Below, piece by piece: positions 1 to 6,555 of a stretch of 15,363 nt of DNA; within the stretch, counting starts at the first letter, position 1; every line of letters starts with the position of its first letter. A model generated the notes under the pieces. That model had not been told where the DNA came from. It worked only from the letters and a program-made list of their open reading frames with translations, and ran no database searches. Source of the DNA: Thermoplasmata archaeon (lineage in GTDB: Archaea; Thermoplasmatota; Thermoplasmata; Lutacidiplasmatales; UBA184); contig JASHQY010000054.1 of the NCBI GenBank assembly GCA_030038885.1, positions 1 to 15,363 on the forward strand, given 5' to 3'. A program made the translations under genes and the position numbers.

Positions 1-26
1 CGACGCCGCCCCGGGCGCGGGCGAGC

Positions 27-464
27 CTACTTCGTGAGGAGCGCCGCCCGCGCCCGCGCGAGGTGGACGTCCGGAGCGCCCTCGATGATCTCCTGGACCT
101 TCCCCTGCGCGTCGATCAGGAACGTCACCCGGCGCGCGGTCCCGTGCGGGCCGAGGACCCCGTAGAGCGCCGCGACCTTCTTCTCGGAGTCCGCGACCAG
201 CGGGAACGGCAGCCCGTACTTCTGGCGGAACGCCTGCTGGGCCGCGCACTCGTCGACGCTCACCCCGACGACCTGGACGTGCTTCGCGCGGTACTCCGGA
301 TAGACGTCCCGGAACCCCTTCGCCTCGATCGTGCACCCGGGGGTGTCCGACTTGGGGTAGAAGTACAGCACGACCGGCGCGCCGCGGGTGGACGCGAGCC
401 GGAAGGGAGCGCCGCTGTGGTCCAAGGCGTCGAAATCGGGAGCCAGTTCGCCGACCGCGACCAT
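27..464 (-). CDS. bcp: Peroxiredoxin, Bcp/PrxQ type
   Basis: A 145-aa thiol peroxidase of the AhpC-TSA/Bcp (PrxQ) family, which reduces hydrogen peroxide and organic hydroperoxides in the cytoplasm using thioredoxin-like donors. The protein opens with a family-typical G-x-x-A-P-D-F (residues 5-11) and has the active-site stretch YFYPKSDTPGCT (34-45) with peroxidatic Cys44, followed by E47 and the F-R-D at 51-53. Length matches the family (about 150 aa). The resolving cysteine that many PrxQ proteins carry five residues after the peroxidatic one is Lys49 here; the only other cysteine is Cys73, in the next beta-alpha segment. Start: ATG with an AT-rich box centred 25 bp upstream, suggesting a leaderless mRNA. 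It lies 58 bp downstream of the RAM-domain gene on the same strand. Family call is firm; the reduction mechanism is open. Confidence 0.95.
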   Translation of the reverse strand: MVAVGELAPDFDALDHSGAPFRLASTRGAPVVLYFYPKSDTPGCTIEAKGFRDVYPEYRAKHVQVVGVSVDECAAQQAFRQKYGLPFPLVADSEKKVAALYGVLGPHGTARRVTFLIDAQGKVQEIIEGAPDVHLARARAALLTK

Positions 465-483
465 GCCGGGCCAGTCCGCCGGG

Positions 484-493
484 GCTATTTGAG
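484..493 (-). promoter_or_regulatory. TATA-like box of the peroxiredoxin gene
   Basis: On the minus strand this reads CTCAAATAGC, an AT-rich island in a G+C-rich gap. Its centre is about 25 bp from the ATG at 464, the spacing expected when transcription starts at the start codon. Confidence 0.4.
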
Positions 494-522
494 CTGGGAG
501 CCCGGGGCGCGGCCGCGCCCGC

Positions 523-759
523 TCAGCCCGCGCCGACCGCCACGAGGGTCTCGGTCGATTTGAGACCGGGGATCCGACGGATCCGGTGGACGACCGTGTC
601 GAGCGCCTCGTTGATGTGCGGCGCCTGGACCCGCACGATCAGGTCGAACGGACCGGTGACGGCCTGGACCTCGGTGACCCCCGGGGTGGCCTTGATCCGA
701 CGCACGACCTCGTCGAGACGGCCGACCTCGACCTCGACCAGCAGGAAGAGCGTCTCCAC
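523..759 (-). CDS. Stand-alone Lrp/AsnC ligand-binding (RAM) domain protein
   Basis: A 78-aa protein consisting only of the Lrp/AsnC effector-binding (RAM) fold, a beta-alpha-beta-beta-alpha-beta module. It begins with a hydrophobic strand (ETLFLLVEVEVG), then a helix, the turn P-G-V-T-E-V, and the family-typical T-G-P-F-D-L-I-V-R-V strand. No helix-turn-helix precedes it. In archaea such stand-alone modules are thought to bind amino acids or assemble with full-length Lrp proteins. I prefer the GTG at 757-759 because a GGTGGGG Shine-Dalgarno-like run sits just upstream and the product then starts at the conserved strand. An in-frame TTG at 778-780 would add seven residues (GRNGGVV). The peroxiredoxin gene follows 58 bp downstream with its own possible promoter. 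The fold is confident; the ligand cannot be read from the sequence. Confidence 0.85.
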   Translation of the reverse strand: METLFLLVEVEVGRLDEVVRRIKATPGVTEVQAVTGPFDLIVRVQAPHINEALDTVVHRIRRIPGLKSTETLVAVGAG

Positions 760-855
760 GACCCCACCGTTCCGTCCCAAGGGTCCGCGGCGTTCTTCAA
801 GTTAGCGCGCGGGGGCTTTCCCTGAGGAGCCTTCGACCGGCGCGCGACCCGACGC

Positions 856-1512
856 TCACGTCGAGTACTGCACCGTCACATCGATGATCGTGGTCGTACA
901 GCCCGTCCCGTTCGTCGGGGACAGGGAGAGGACCCACACGAGGACCGGCTGGCCGTCGGAGACGAACGACAGGACGCCACCGTAGCCGACGATCCCCCCT
1001 TCGAGGCCATTGCTGCCGGCGAGATTGAGCCAGAAGGGGGATCCGGCCGCGTCGGAACTCTCCACCCGGACCGTCGACCAGATCGGGAAGGTGGCGGCGA
1101 AGCTGCTCGACTCCCCCGAAGCCAAGTGACCGCACGGACTCATCGCGAGCTCCCAGGTCGAACCCGACGCGGGATAGAGTCCGGTGGGAACGACGCCGGT
1201 GCCGACGAGCAGCGTCCCACCCACGAGGACCGCGAGCGCGACGCCGAGCGCGACATCGACCCGCCGCGGCCGATCCCCCGTACGATCCACGGAAGGACGG
1301 ACGGTGCCCCGCGAGGAACGCCATGGGATCACACTGGCCACGAGGAGGATCACGCCCACCAGGAGCACGATCGAGAATCCAGTGTATTCGGTCCCCGGGA
1401 CGTCGAGTTGCGGCGCCGCGAAGACGGTCAGCGGAAAGTACGCCGCGATCGCCCACGCACCCGCCCAGAACAGACCCCGATGGATGTGCAGATATCGAGC
1501 CGTGTCCGACAT
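856..1512 (-). CDS. Three-TM protein with C-terminal outside domain, unknown function
   Basis: A 218-aa protein not assignable to a named family. It has three hydrophobic helices at about residues 13-33, 45-64 and 86-108. A short Arg-rich loop (65-85) lies between the second and third. A C-terminal domain of about 110 residues (109-218) is rich in Ser, Thr, Gly and beta-prone stretches and contains two cysteines (127 and 205) and one N-G-T sequon near residue 201. By the positive-inside rule the Arg-rich loop is cytoplasmic and the C-terminal domain is outside. The ATG at 1510-1512 is chosen because the upstream in-frame sequence is Arg/Pro-rich and not protein-like, and a TTTAAT box lies about 38 bp upstream. 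It is flanked upstream by the 478-bp gap. Whether it is a sensor, adhesin or envelope component cannot be told. Confidence 0.75.
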   Translation of the reverse strand: MSDTARYLHIHRGLFWAGAWAIAAYFPLTVFAAPQLDVPGTEYTGFSIVLLVGVILLVASVIPWRSSRGTVRPSVDRTGDRPRRVDVALGVALAVLVGGTLLVGTGVVPTGLYPASGSTWELAMSPCGHLASGESSSFAATFPIWSTVRVESSDAAGSPFWLNLAGSNGLEGGIVGYGGVLSFVSDGQPVLVWVLSLSPTNGTGCTTTIIDVTVQYST

Positions 1513-1545
1513 CGCGTCGGCCCGGATGGGGAACGGTCTCCCTCG

Positions 1546-1553
1546 GATTAAAG
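1546..1553 (-). promoter_or_regulatory. TATA-like box of the three-TM protein gene
   Basis: The minus strand reads CTTTAATC, an isolated AT run about 38 bp upstream of the ATG at 1512. This would give a short 5' leader of about 10 nt. It supports the ATG at 1510-1512 over any start further upstream. Confidence 0.45.
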
Positions 1554-1605
1554 GCCTTCGAACCACTCCCGCCGGGGTGGGCGGCGGACGTGCGGACGCC
1601 TCGGT

Positions 1606-1680
1606 GGGCTCGGGAACGCCGTGAGGTCGCGGGGTCGCCTCGACCGCCTCGTTCACAAGGTCATGCGGGCTCGGGAACGC
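1606..1680. repeat. 14-bp direct repeat pair
   Basis: The sequence GGGCTCGGGAACGC occurs perfectly at 1606-1619 and again at 1667-1680, 61 bp apart start to start, inside the non-coding gap. A chance match of this length is uncommon but possible in such GC-rich DNA. Confidence 0.5.
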
Positions 1681-1952
1681 GAATCCTCCCGCGAGCGGGG
1701 GACCGGTGAAGTCCCTCGCCGGGCACTTGCGCCGCACGATTCTCGCGACGACGGCGAGGGGCGCGACGACCCCGAGCGTCCGAGCCCCGGGTCGATCCGC
1801 GCGACGCGGGGCGCGCCATCCCGCGGAGCCCGAGCGCGGCCGCAAGCTCCCCGAGCCTCCTCGACGACAGGACCGTCGCGCCTTCCACGGAATTCTCGAA
1901 CGCCGGAAGGGCACGGGGTCGTCCGACTCCCCTTCGCCGCATCGAAACACCC

Positions 1953-1964
1953 AAACCGTTATGG
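1953..1964 (+). promoter_or_regulatory. TATA-like box of cysS
   Basis: AAACCGTTATGG is the AT-rich island ahead of cysS. Its core TTAT lies about 30 bp before the ATG at 1991, the leaderless spacing also seen for the FKBP gene (TTAT 27 bp before its ATG). The box itself contains an in-frame ATG at 1961, which would be a misleading start. Confidence 0.5.
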
Positions 1965-1990
1965 CCCGTCGGCGACCGCTCTCCCGGGCG

Positions 1991-3202
1991 ATGGACCTCG
2001 TCCTGAGGGACACGCTCTCGGGCATGCGGCGCGCGGTCCGCGGTCGTCCGGGGCGGCCGCTAACGCTCTACGTCTGCGGTCCGACGGTCTACGATGTCGC
2101 GCACGTCGGCCACGCGCGGACCTACCTCTTTTTCGATGTCGCGCGGCGGTTCCTCGAGAGCGAGGGCGTGCGCGTCCGCCACGTGATGAACGTCACCGAC
2201 TTCGAGGACAAGCTCGACGCCCGGGCGACCCAGCTCGGGATCCCCTGGCGCACGCTCGCGCGCCGCGAGGAGCGGAGCTTCTTCCGGGACCTCGCGGCAC
2301 TGAACGTCCTTCACCCGACCGTCACGCCCCGAGCGACCGAGTACGTCCGCCGCATGATCGCGACGGGGCAGCGGCTCGAGCGGAGCGGTCGCGTGCGTCG
2401 GGAGGGCGAGGAGTGGGTCTACACCCCTCCCCGTCGCGGCGCGCGCGAGAACTTCCCGACCGACCGGCAGCTCGCGACCCACGCGGTCGAGGAGCCCGGC
2501 CACCCGTTCCCCGCGCAGGACGGCCGCTCGGGGGAGTTCATGATCTGGCGGCTCCAGCGCCCGCCGAAGCCGTCGTGGCCGAGCCCGTGGGGTCGGGGGA
2601 TCCCGGGCTGGCACCTCGAGTGCTACGCGATGGCCGAGCGATCGCTCGGGATCCCGGTCGACCTCCACGGCGGGGGCCCCGACCTGATCTACCCGCACCA
2701 CTACGCCGAGAACGAGGTCGCGCTCGAACTCCGCGGCACGCCGTTCGCCCGCGTGTTCTTCCACCCGGCGTTCGTCCTCACCGGCGGGGCGAAGATGGCG
2801 AAGTCCACCGGGAACCTCGTCTCGCTGCGGGACGCCCTCCGGGACGTCGGCCCGAACGCGCTGCGGTGGTACCTCCTGTCGACGTCCCACGCCCGACGGC
2901 TCGCCTGGGACCCGGAGGCCCTGCACCGCGCGGCGGCGGACTACGCCCGGCTCCGGGGCACGGTTCGGACCTGGCTGGGCGGGACGGGCGGGCGAGCGAG
3001 CGCGGCGACGGTGCGTCGACTCGCCGCCGGCGTCCGACACGACCTCGCGCGCGGGCTCGCGACCGACCGCGCGTTCGCCCGGATCCGGGCGTGGGCGGAG
3101 GATGCGGCGCGCACCGGGAGCGCCGTCGCGCCGCGGGAGCGCGCCGCCGCCCTCACCGAGTTCCGCTCGATCGAGCGACGCACCGGGCTCGAGCTGCGCT
3201 AA
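1991..3202 (+). CDS. cysS: Cysteinyl-tRNA synthetase
   Basis: A 403-aa class I synthetase that charges tRNA(Cys) with cysteine. The Rossmann catalytic domain shows YVCGPTVYD with zinc ligand Cys29, the HIGH-type motif H-V-G-H at 38-41, the remaining zinc ligands Cys211, His236 and Glu240, and the KMSKS-type motif K-M-A-K-S at 268-272. These match the E. coli enzyme ligands Cys28, Cys209, His234 and Glu238 in spacing. A helical domain follows to residue 403; the protein is some 50-60 residues shorter than the usual roughly 460, with the loss at the C-terminal tRNA-recognition end. The ATG at 1991 puts about 27 residues before the Y-V-C-G motif, as usual, and lies at leaderless distance from the TATA-like box; an ATG at 1961 would add MARRRPLSRA. 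The stop overlaps that of the convergent thiolase gene. Confidence 0.97.
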   Translation: MDLVLRDTLSGMRRAVRGRPGRPLTLYVCGPTVYDVAHVGHARTYLFFDVARRFLESEGVRVRHVMNVTDFEDKLDARATQLGIPWRTLARREERSFFRDLAALNVLHPTVTPRATEYVRRMIATGQRLERSGRVRREGEEWVYTPPRRGARENFPTDRQLATHAVEEPGHPFPAQDGRSGEFMIWRLQRPPKPSWPSPWGRGIPGWHLECYAMAERSLGIPVDLHGGGPDLIYPHHYAENEVALELRGTPFARVFFHPAFVLTGGAKMAKSTGNLVSLRDALRDVGPNALRWYLLSTSHARRLAWDPEALHRAAADYARLRGTVRTWLGGTGGRASAATVRRLAAGVRHDLARGLATDRAFARIRAWAEDAARTGSAVAPRERAAALTEFRSIERRTGLELR

Positions 3203-4404
3203 AGGTCCGAGCGGTCGACGACGACGCTGAGCCCGTTGCCCCCGCCCATGCAGAGCGTCGCGAGGCCGAGGGACGTCCGCGAGCGCACGAGCTCCTGGAC
3301 GAGCGTCACGACGATCCGGGCGCCGCTCGCGCCGATCGGGTGGCCGAGCGCGACCGCCCCGCCGTTCACGTTGAAGCGGTCGTCCGCGAAGCCGAACTCG
3401 TGCTGCACGGCGAGCGAGGCGGACGCGTACGCCTCGTTGTGCTCGACCCGGTCAAAGTCGGACGCCGCGAGCCCGGTCTGCGCGAGGTGCTTCTTCACGG
3501 TCGGGATCGGCGCCTCCATCACGTCCCGGGGATGCACGCCGCTCTCCGCGATCGAGTGGATCCAGGCGAGCGGGGTCGCCCCGCGCGCGCGGACCTCCCG
3601 CGCGCTCGCGAGGACCAGCGCGGCCGCGCCGTCCGAGAGCTTCGAGGAGTTGCCGGCCGTGAGGACCCCGTCCGGGGCGAAGGCCGGCTTCAGGCGCGCG
3701 AGCTTCTCGAGCGTCGTGTCGGCCCGGGGCGCCTCGTCGTGGTCGAGCCCCGCGCCGCCGGGGGTCAGCGTCGCGGGGACCGGGACGAGCTCCGACGCGA
3801 ACGTGCCGGCGGCCACCGCGCGGGACGCGCGCAGGTGGCTCCGGAGGCCGTAGGCGTCGACGTCCGCGCGCGTGAACCCCCGCTTCTTCGCGATCCGCTC
3901 GCCGGTGAGTCCCATGATCTCGTGCTCGTCGTATGCGTCGATCAGCGCGTCGTGCTGCATGCCGTCCTCGAGGGTGTGGGGACCGGGGAGGCTCCCCCAC
4001 CGCAGCGCGCCGTCCACCAGGTACGGCGCGCACGACATGCTCTCCATCGCCCCGACGACCACGCGGTCGAACTCTCCCGCGCGGATCGCGCTGAACCCCC
4101 AGTGGATCGCTTTCATGCCCGATCCGCAGACCATGTTTACGGTCGCGGCCCCGACGGAGTCGGGGACGCCCGCGCCCCGCAGGACCTGGCGGGCCGGGTT
4201 CTGCCCCGCGCCACCCTGGATCGCCTGGCCGAAGAGGACCTCCTCGACGTCCGAGGGGGCCCATCCGGCACGGTCGATCGCCGCGCGGGCGGCGAGCGTC
4301 CCGAGCCGGGTCGCGGGGACGTTCTTGAGGGCGCCGCCGAACCGGCCGATCGGGGTGCGGACCGCGCTGAGGATCGCGACCGAGCGGGACGGGGGCGACG
4401 GCAT
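3199..4404 (-). CDS. Acetyl-CoA acetyltransferase (thiolase)
   Basis: A 401-aa thiolase that condenses two acetyl-CoA to acetoacetyl-CoA or runs the reverse, degradative cleavage. The full catalytic set is visible: nucleophile Cys93 in N-M-V-C-G-S-G-M-K, the N-E-A-Y box at 323-326, His355 in the G-H-P-I-G-A-S-G loop, and Cys385 in L-C-M-G-G-G-N-G. Length and spacing match bacterial-type AtoB/PhaA enzymes (for example Cys89/His348/Cys378 in Zoogloea). The archaeal mevalonate-pathway thiolases that partner HMG-CoA synthase and a DUF35 protein differ, and neither partner is adjacent. It sits 41 bp downstream of PCNA with no clear promoter of its own, so co-transcription is likely. Its TAG stop overlaps the cysS TAA by four bases. 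Direction of the reaction (synthesis, polyester, beta-oxidation) is not settled by sequence. Confidence 0.95.
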   Translation of the reverse strand: MPSPPSRSVAILSAVRTPIGRFGGALKNVPATRLGTLAARAAIDRAGWAPSDVEEVLFGQAIQGGAGQNPARQVLRGAGVPDSVGAATVNMVCGSGMKAIHWGFSAIRAGEFDRVVVGAMESMSCAPYLVDGALRWGSLPGPHTLEDGMQHDALIDAYDEHEIMGLTGERIAKKRGFTRADVDAYGLRSHLRASRAVAAGTFASELVPVPATLTPGGAGLDHDEAPRADTTLEKLARLKPAFAPDGVLTAGNSSKLSDGAAALVLASAREVRARGATPLAWIHSIAESGVHPRDVMEAPIPTVKKHLAQTGLAASDFDRVEHNEAYASASLAVQHEFGFADDRFNVNGGAVALGHPIGASGARIVVTLVQELVRSRTSLGLATLCMGGGNGLSVVVDRSDL

Positions 4405-4445
4405 GAGCGGCCGACCGTTCGGCGGAGGAGCGCGCGCTCCGGCCC

Positions 4446-5177
4446 TCAGTCCTCTTCGACCCGCGGCGCGAGCAGGTACCGGCCCTCGCCGCGTCCGTCG
4501 CTCATCGCGAACTCGACCTTCAGCGGGTACTCGTTCCCGACGTGGAGGGTCGTGTCCTCCGCCGAGATCGACTTCACCATCGCCGAGAAGAAATCGAGCG
4601 GGTACATGCTCTTCACCGGCTCCTTCACGTCGAGCTTCGTCAGGTTCTCCTTCGCGATCCGCAGGTCGAGCTGGTCGGTCTCGCCCTCCGAGTGCATCGT
4701 GAAGGCCGTCGGGTCGAGCGAGAGGGTCACGTGGTCGGTGAAGCTCTCGCTGCCCCGGATCCCCTGGCGGAGGTCCTCGGTCTTGACGGTCACGCTCGCC
4801 GGGGGGCTGACGTTCGGCACCTTCGGGTCGGTGATGCCGGCGGGGTCGACCACCGCCATCTGCCGGGTGACCCGGCCGAGCGAGGCGACCAGCCGGTTCT
4901 TCCCGTCGAACTGGAAGTCGATGACGTCCCCGGGCTTCGAGAGCCGCAGGACCTCCTTGAGCTTCTCGACGTCCACGCCGAGCTCGGTGGCCTCCCCGGT
5001 GAACTCCTCGAAGACCGGCTGATGGAGCTTCAGCACGAGCATCGCGACGTGCGACGGATCGACCGCCTTCGCCTCGAGGCCGTCCTTCGAGATCGTGAGC
5101 TTGACCTCGCTGACGAGCGTCGAGACGACCTCGACGACCTCGCGGAGGTTCTCCATTTTCATCCGGAGCTTGAACAT
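4446..5177 (-). CDS. pcn: DNA polymerase sliding clamp (PCNA)
   Basis: A 243-aa archaeal PCNA, the ring-shaped processivity clamp that tethers DNA polymerase, Fen1, ligase and other PIP-box proteins to DNA. The N-terminal M-F-K-L, the first-domain segment D-G-L-E-A-K-A-V-D-P-S-H-V (32-44), the interdomain connector around residues 117-131 and the C-terminal Y-L-L-A-P-R-V (234-240) are all family-typical, and the length is normal (about 245-250). The ATG at 5175-5177 gives this standard N-terminus; a GTG at 5199-5201 would add eight residues. A GAGG Shine-Dalgarno lies six bases before the ATG, and a TTTTTA box about 38 bp upstream implies a short leader. The thiolase follows 41 bp downstream. 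Single PCNA in the window, presumably homotrimeric. Confidence 0.97.
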   Translation of the reverse strand: MFKLRMKMENLREVVEVVSTLVSEVKLTISKDGLEAKAVDPSHVAMLVLKLHQPVFEEFTGEATELGVDVEKLKEVLRLSKPGDVIDFQFDGKNRLVASLGRVTRQMAVVDPAGITDPKVPNVSPPASVTVKTEDLRQGIRGSESFTDHVTLSLDPTAFTMHSEGETDQLDLRIAKENLTKLDVKEPVKSMYPLDFFSAMVKSISAEDTTLHVGNEYPLKVEFAMSDGRGEGRYLLAPRVEED

Positions 5178-5210
5178 CCGAAGCCTCGCCGCGGACCACA
5201 CCGGCCCCCT

Positions 5211-5218
5211 CTAAAAAG
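5211..5218 (-). promoter_or_regulatory. TATA box of the PCNA gene
   Basis: The minus strand reads CTTTTTAG, centred about 38 bp upstream of the PCNA ATG, allowing a leader of about 11 nt that contains the GAGG ribosome-binding site. It lies in the 100-bp divergent gap shared with AlaX. Confidence 0.55.
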
Positions 5219-5277
5219 CCTTCTGAGCCGCCGAGAGGGAGCAACGCGTTTCTGGGCCGGAGACTCCCGCTCGCGGC

Positions 5278-6036
5278 GTGACCGAGCTCGCGTACCTCCC
5301 CGACCTGCCGTCCGCCTACGTGCGCGTGTTCCGGGCCCGCGTGACCGCGCTGCCGCCGGGCGCGGTCGTGCTCGATCGCACGTACTTCTACCCGACCGGC
5401 GGCGGCCAGCCGTGCGATCGCGGGACGCTCCGGCTCGAGGGCGGCCGACCGCTCGAGGTCGCCGAGGTCGTGAAGTCCGGACCGGCGGTGCTCCACCGGG
5501 TCCGCGGCGATCCGGCCGTCGTGCGGGCGCTCGCGGTCGGCGCGGAGCTCGAGGGAACGATCGACTGGGAGCGCCGGCACCGGCACATGCGGCTTCACAC
5601 CGCCCAGCACCTCGTGAGCGCGCGGATCTTCGCCCGCACGGGTCTGCGAACGCGGCGGGCGAACCTCGCGGGCGCCGGCGCGACGGTCGACCTCGAGGGG
5701 CCCGTGACGGCCGACGCGATCGCGCCGGTGGCGGACGATGTCCGCGACGTGGTCGCCCACCCCCGCCCCGTCGCGATCCGCTTCGTGCCGCGGGCTGAGT
5801 GGGACGCCCACCCGGCGGCGGGGCGCTCGGGCCTCGTCCCGTTGCCCCCCCAGGTCGATCCGGTCCGGGTGGTCGAGATCGACGCCGCGGATGTCTGCCC
5901 GTGCGGCGGGACGCACGTCCGCTCGACCGGGGAGATCGGCGAGGCCGAGTGGCTCCCGATCGTGCCGCTCAGCGGCGGCCAGTCCCGGGTGGCGTTCCGG
6001 CTGCGGACTCCCGGGCCGCCCACTCCGAGCGGATGA
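5278..6036 (+). CDS. alaX: Alanyl-tRNA editing protein AlaX, AlaX-M type
   Basis: A 252-aa free-standing editing enzyme that deacylates mischarged tRNA(Ala) (Ser-tRNA(Ala), Gly-tRNA(Ala)), homologous to the editing half of alanyl-tRNA synthetase. The N-terminal domain carries the glycine-rich motif G-G-G-Q-P (41-45) that marks the AlaX-M group. The zinc site is complete: H-T-A-Q-H (His107, His111) and C-G-G-T-H (Cys209, His213), with an extra Cys207. No C-terminal C-Ala extension is present, which excludes AlaX-L. The start is GTG at 5278, with a weak GTTTCT box 28 bp upstream (leaderless). The last 22 codons overlap the convergent GNAT gene by 68 bp, and the protein ends in a Pro/Gly-rich tail beyond the folded domain. 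Confidence 0.95.
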   Translation: MTELAYLPDLPSAYVRVFRARVTALPPGAVVLDRTYFYPTGGGQPCDRGTLRLEGGRPLEVAEVVKSGPAVLHRVRGDPAVVRALAVGAELEGTIDWERRHRHMRLHTAQHLVSARIFARTGLRTRRANLAGAGATVDLEGPVTADAIAPVADDVRDVVAHPRPVAIRFVPRAEWDAHPAAGRSGLVPLPPQVDPVRVVEIDAADVCPCGGTHVRSTGEIGEAEWLPIVPLSGGQSRVAFRLRTPGPPTPSG

Positions 6037-6547
6037 CCCCGTAGACGTAGACGTCGTGCCAGCGCCCGTGGTGGAACAGCGCCGAGCGCAGCGTGCCCTC
6101 CCGGCGGAAGCCGAGCCCCTCGACCAGGCGGTAGGACGCGACGTTCTCCACGTCGCACGTCGCCCCGACCCGCTCGACGGACGTCGTCGCGTAGAGGTGG
6201 TCGACGAGGAGCCGCACCGCTTCGCGGCCGTAGCCCTTGCCGCGCGCCGTACGATCGCCGAGGACGTACCACACGTCGACGTACTCGAGGACCGGGTGCG
6301 GCACGTAGTGCCCCACGAACCCGATCGCGCCGGGCGGGTCGAGCCGCTCGACCACGAATCGGGGGGCGAGCGACGCGGGATCCCCCGCCGCGGTCTCGAC
6401 CGAGCGGACGAAGCTGTCCATCGTGTCGACCGAGAACCGGTCGAACGGGGCGACGACCTCCGGGTCGTTGTACCATCCGAAGACCGTCGCGTAGTCGGCC
6501 GGACCGATCGGACGGAGGCGAACGGACGTGCCGTCGAGCTCGGTCAT
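5969..6547 (-). CDS. GNAT-family N-acetyltransferase, RimJ/RimL type
   Basis: A 192-aa GNAT acetyltransferase that transfers acetyl from acetyl-CoA to an amine. The N-terminal V-R-L-R-P-I-G-P-A-D is typical of the RimJ/RimL branch. The acetyl-CoA pyrophosphate loop is R-G-K-G-Y-G at 102-107, and the motif-B region N-V-A-S-Y-R-L-V-E-G-L-G-F (135-147) is intact. The substrate (ribosomal protein N-terminus, antibiotic, polyamine or other) cannot be assigned. It is the last gene of a three-gene minus operon, starting 8 bp after the winged-helix gene with a GGAG touching the ATG. Its 22 C-terminal codons overlap alaX; that tail, after the final W-A-A-R-E, is Gly/Pro/Thr-rich and lies outside the fold. 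Confidence 0.9.
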   Translation of the reverse strand: MTELDGTSVRLRPIGPADYATVFGWYNDPEVVAPFDRFSVDTMDSFVRSVETAAGDPASLAPRFVVERLDPPGAIGFVGHYVPHPVLEYVDVWYVLGDRTARGKGYGREAVRLLVDHLYATTSVERVGATCDVENVASYRLVEGLGFRREGTLRSALFHHGRWHDVYVYGVIRSEWAARESAAGTPPGTGRR

Positions 6548-6555
6548 CTCCGCGG

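Larger units (their letters stand above)
1513..1990. other. 478-bp intergenic gap with no supported gene
   Basis: This is the longest gap in the window, between the divergently transcribed three-TM gene and cysS. All frames are open only because of the high G+C; their translations are Arg/Pro/Ser-rich with no recognisable domain. I looked for tRNA T-arms, RNase P and SRP RNA core motifs and C/D boxes and saw none that hold up. It does hold the two promoters at its ends and a 14-bp direct repeat. Its size is unusual where most neighbours are 0-100 bp apart, so an unrecognised RNA or a decayed gene is possible. Confidence 0.5.

Noticed and set aside
1513..1990. tRNA, SRP RNA or RNase P RNA in the gap
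   Set aside because: Fragments such as GCCGGAAGGGC recall RNA tetraloop hairpins, but no complete arm set or conserved core could be traced by eye.
1513..2025. N-terminal extension of the three-TM protein by about 170 residues
   Set aside because: The added part is Arg/Ser/Pro-rich and lies upstream of the likely promoter at 1546-1553.
1621..5022. A 1,133-codon open frame on the plus strand
   Set aside because: It runs out of frame through cysS and antisense to the thiolase and PCNA. Its translation is Arg/Pro/Ala-rich with no domain. The high G+C makes stops rare.
4405..5916. A roughly 500-codon N-terminal extension of the thiolase frame
   Set aside because: The thiolase begins normally at 4404. 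The upstream frame is antisense to alaX and overlaps PCNA in another frame, and is low-complexity.
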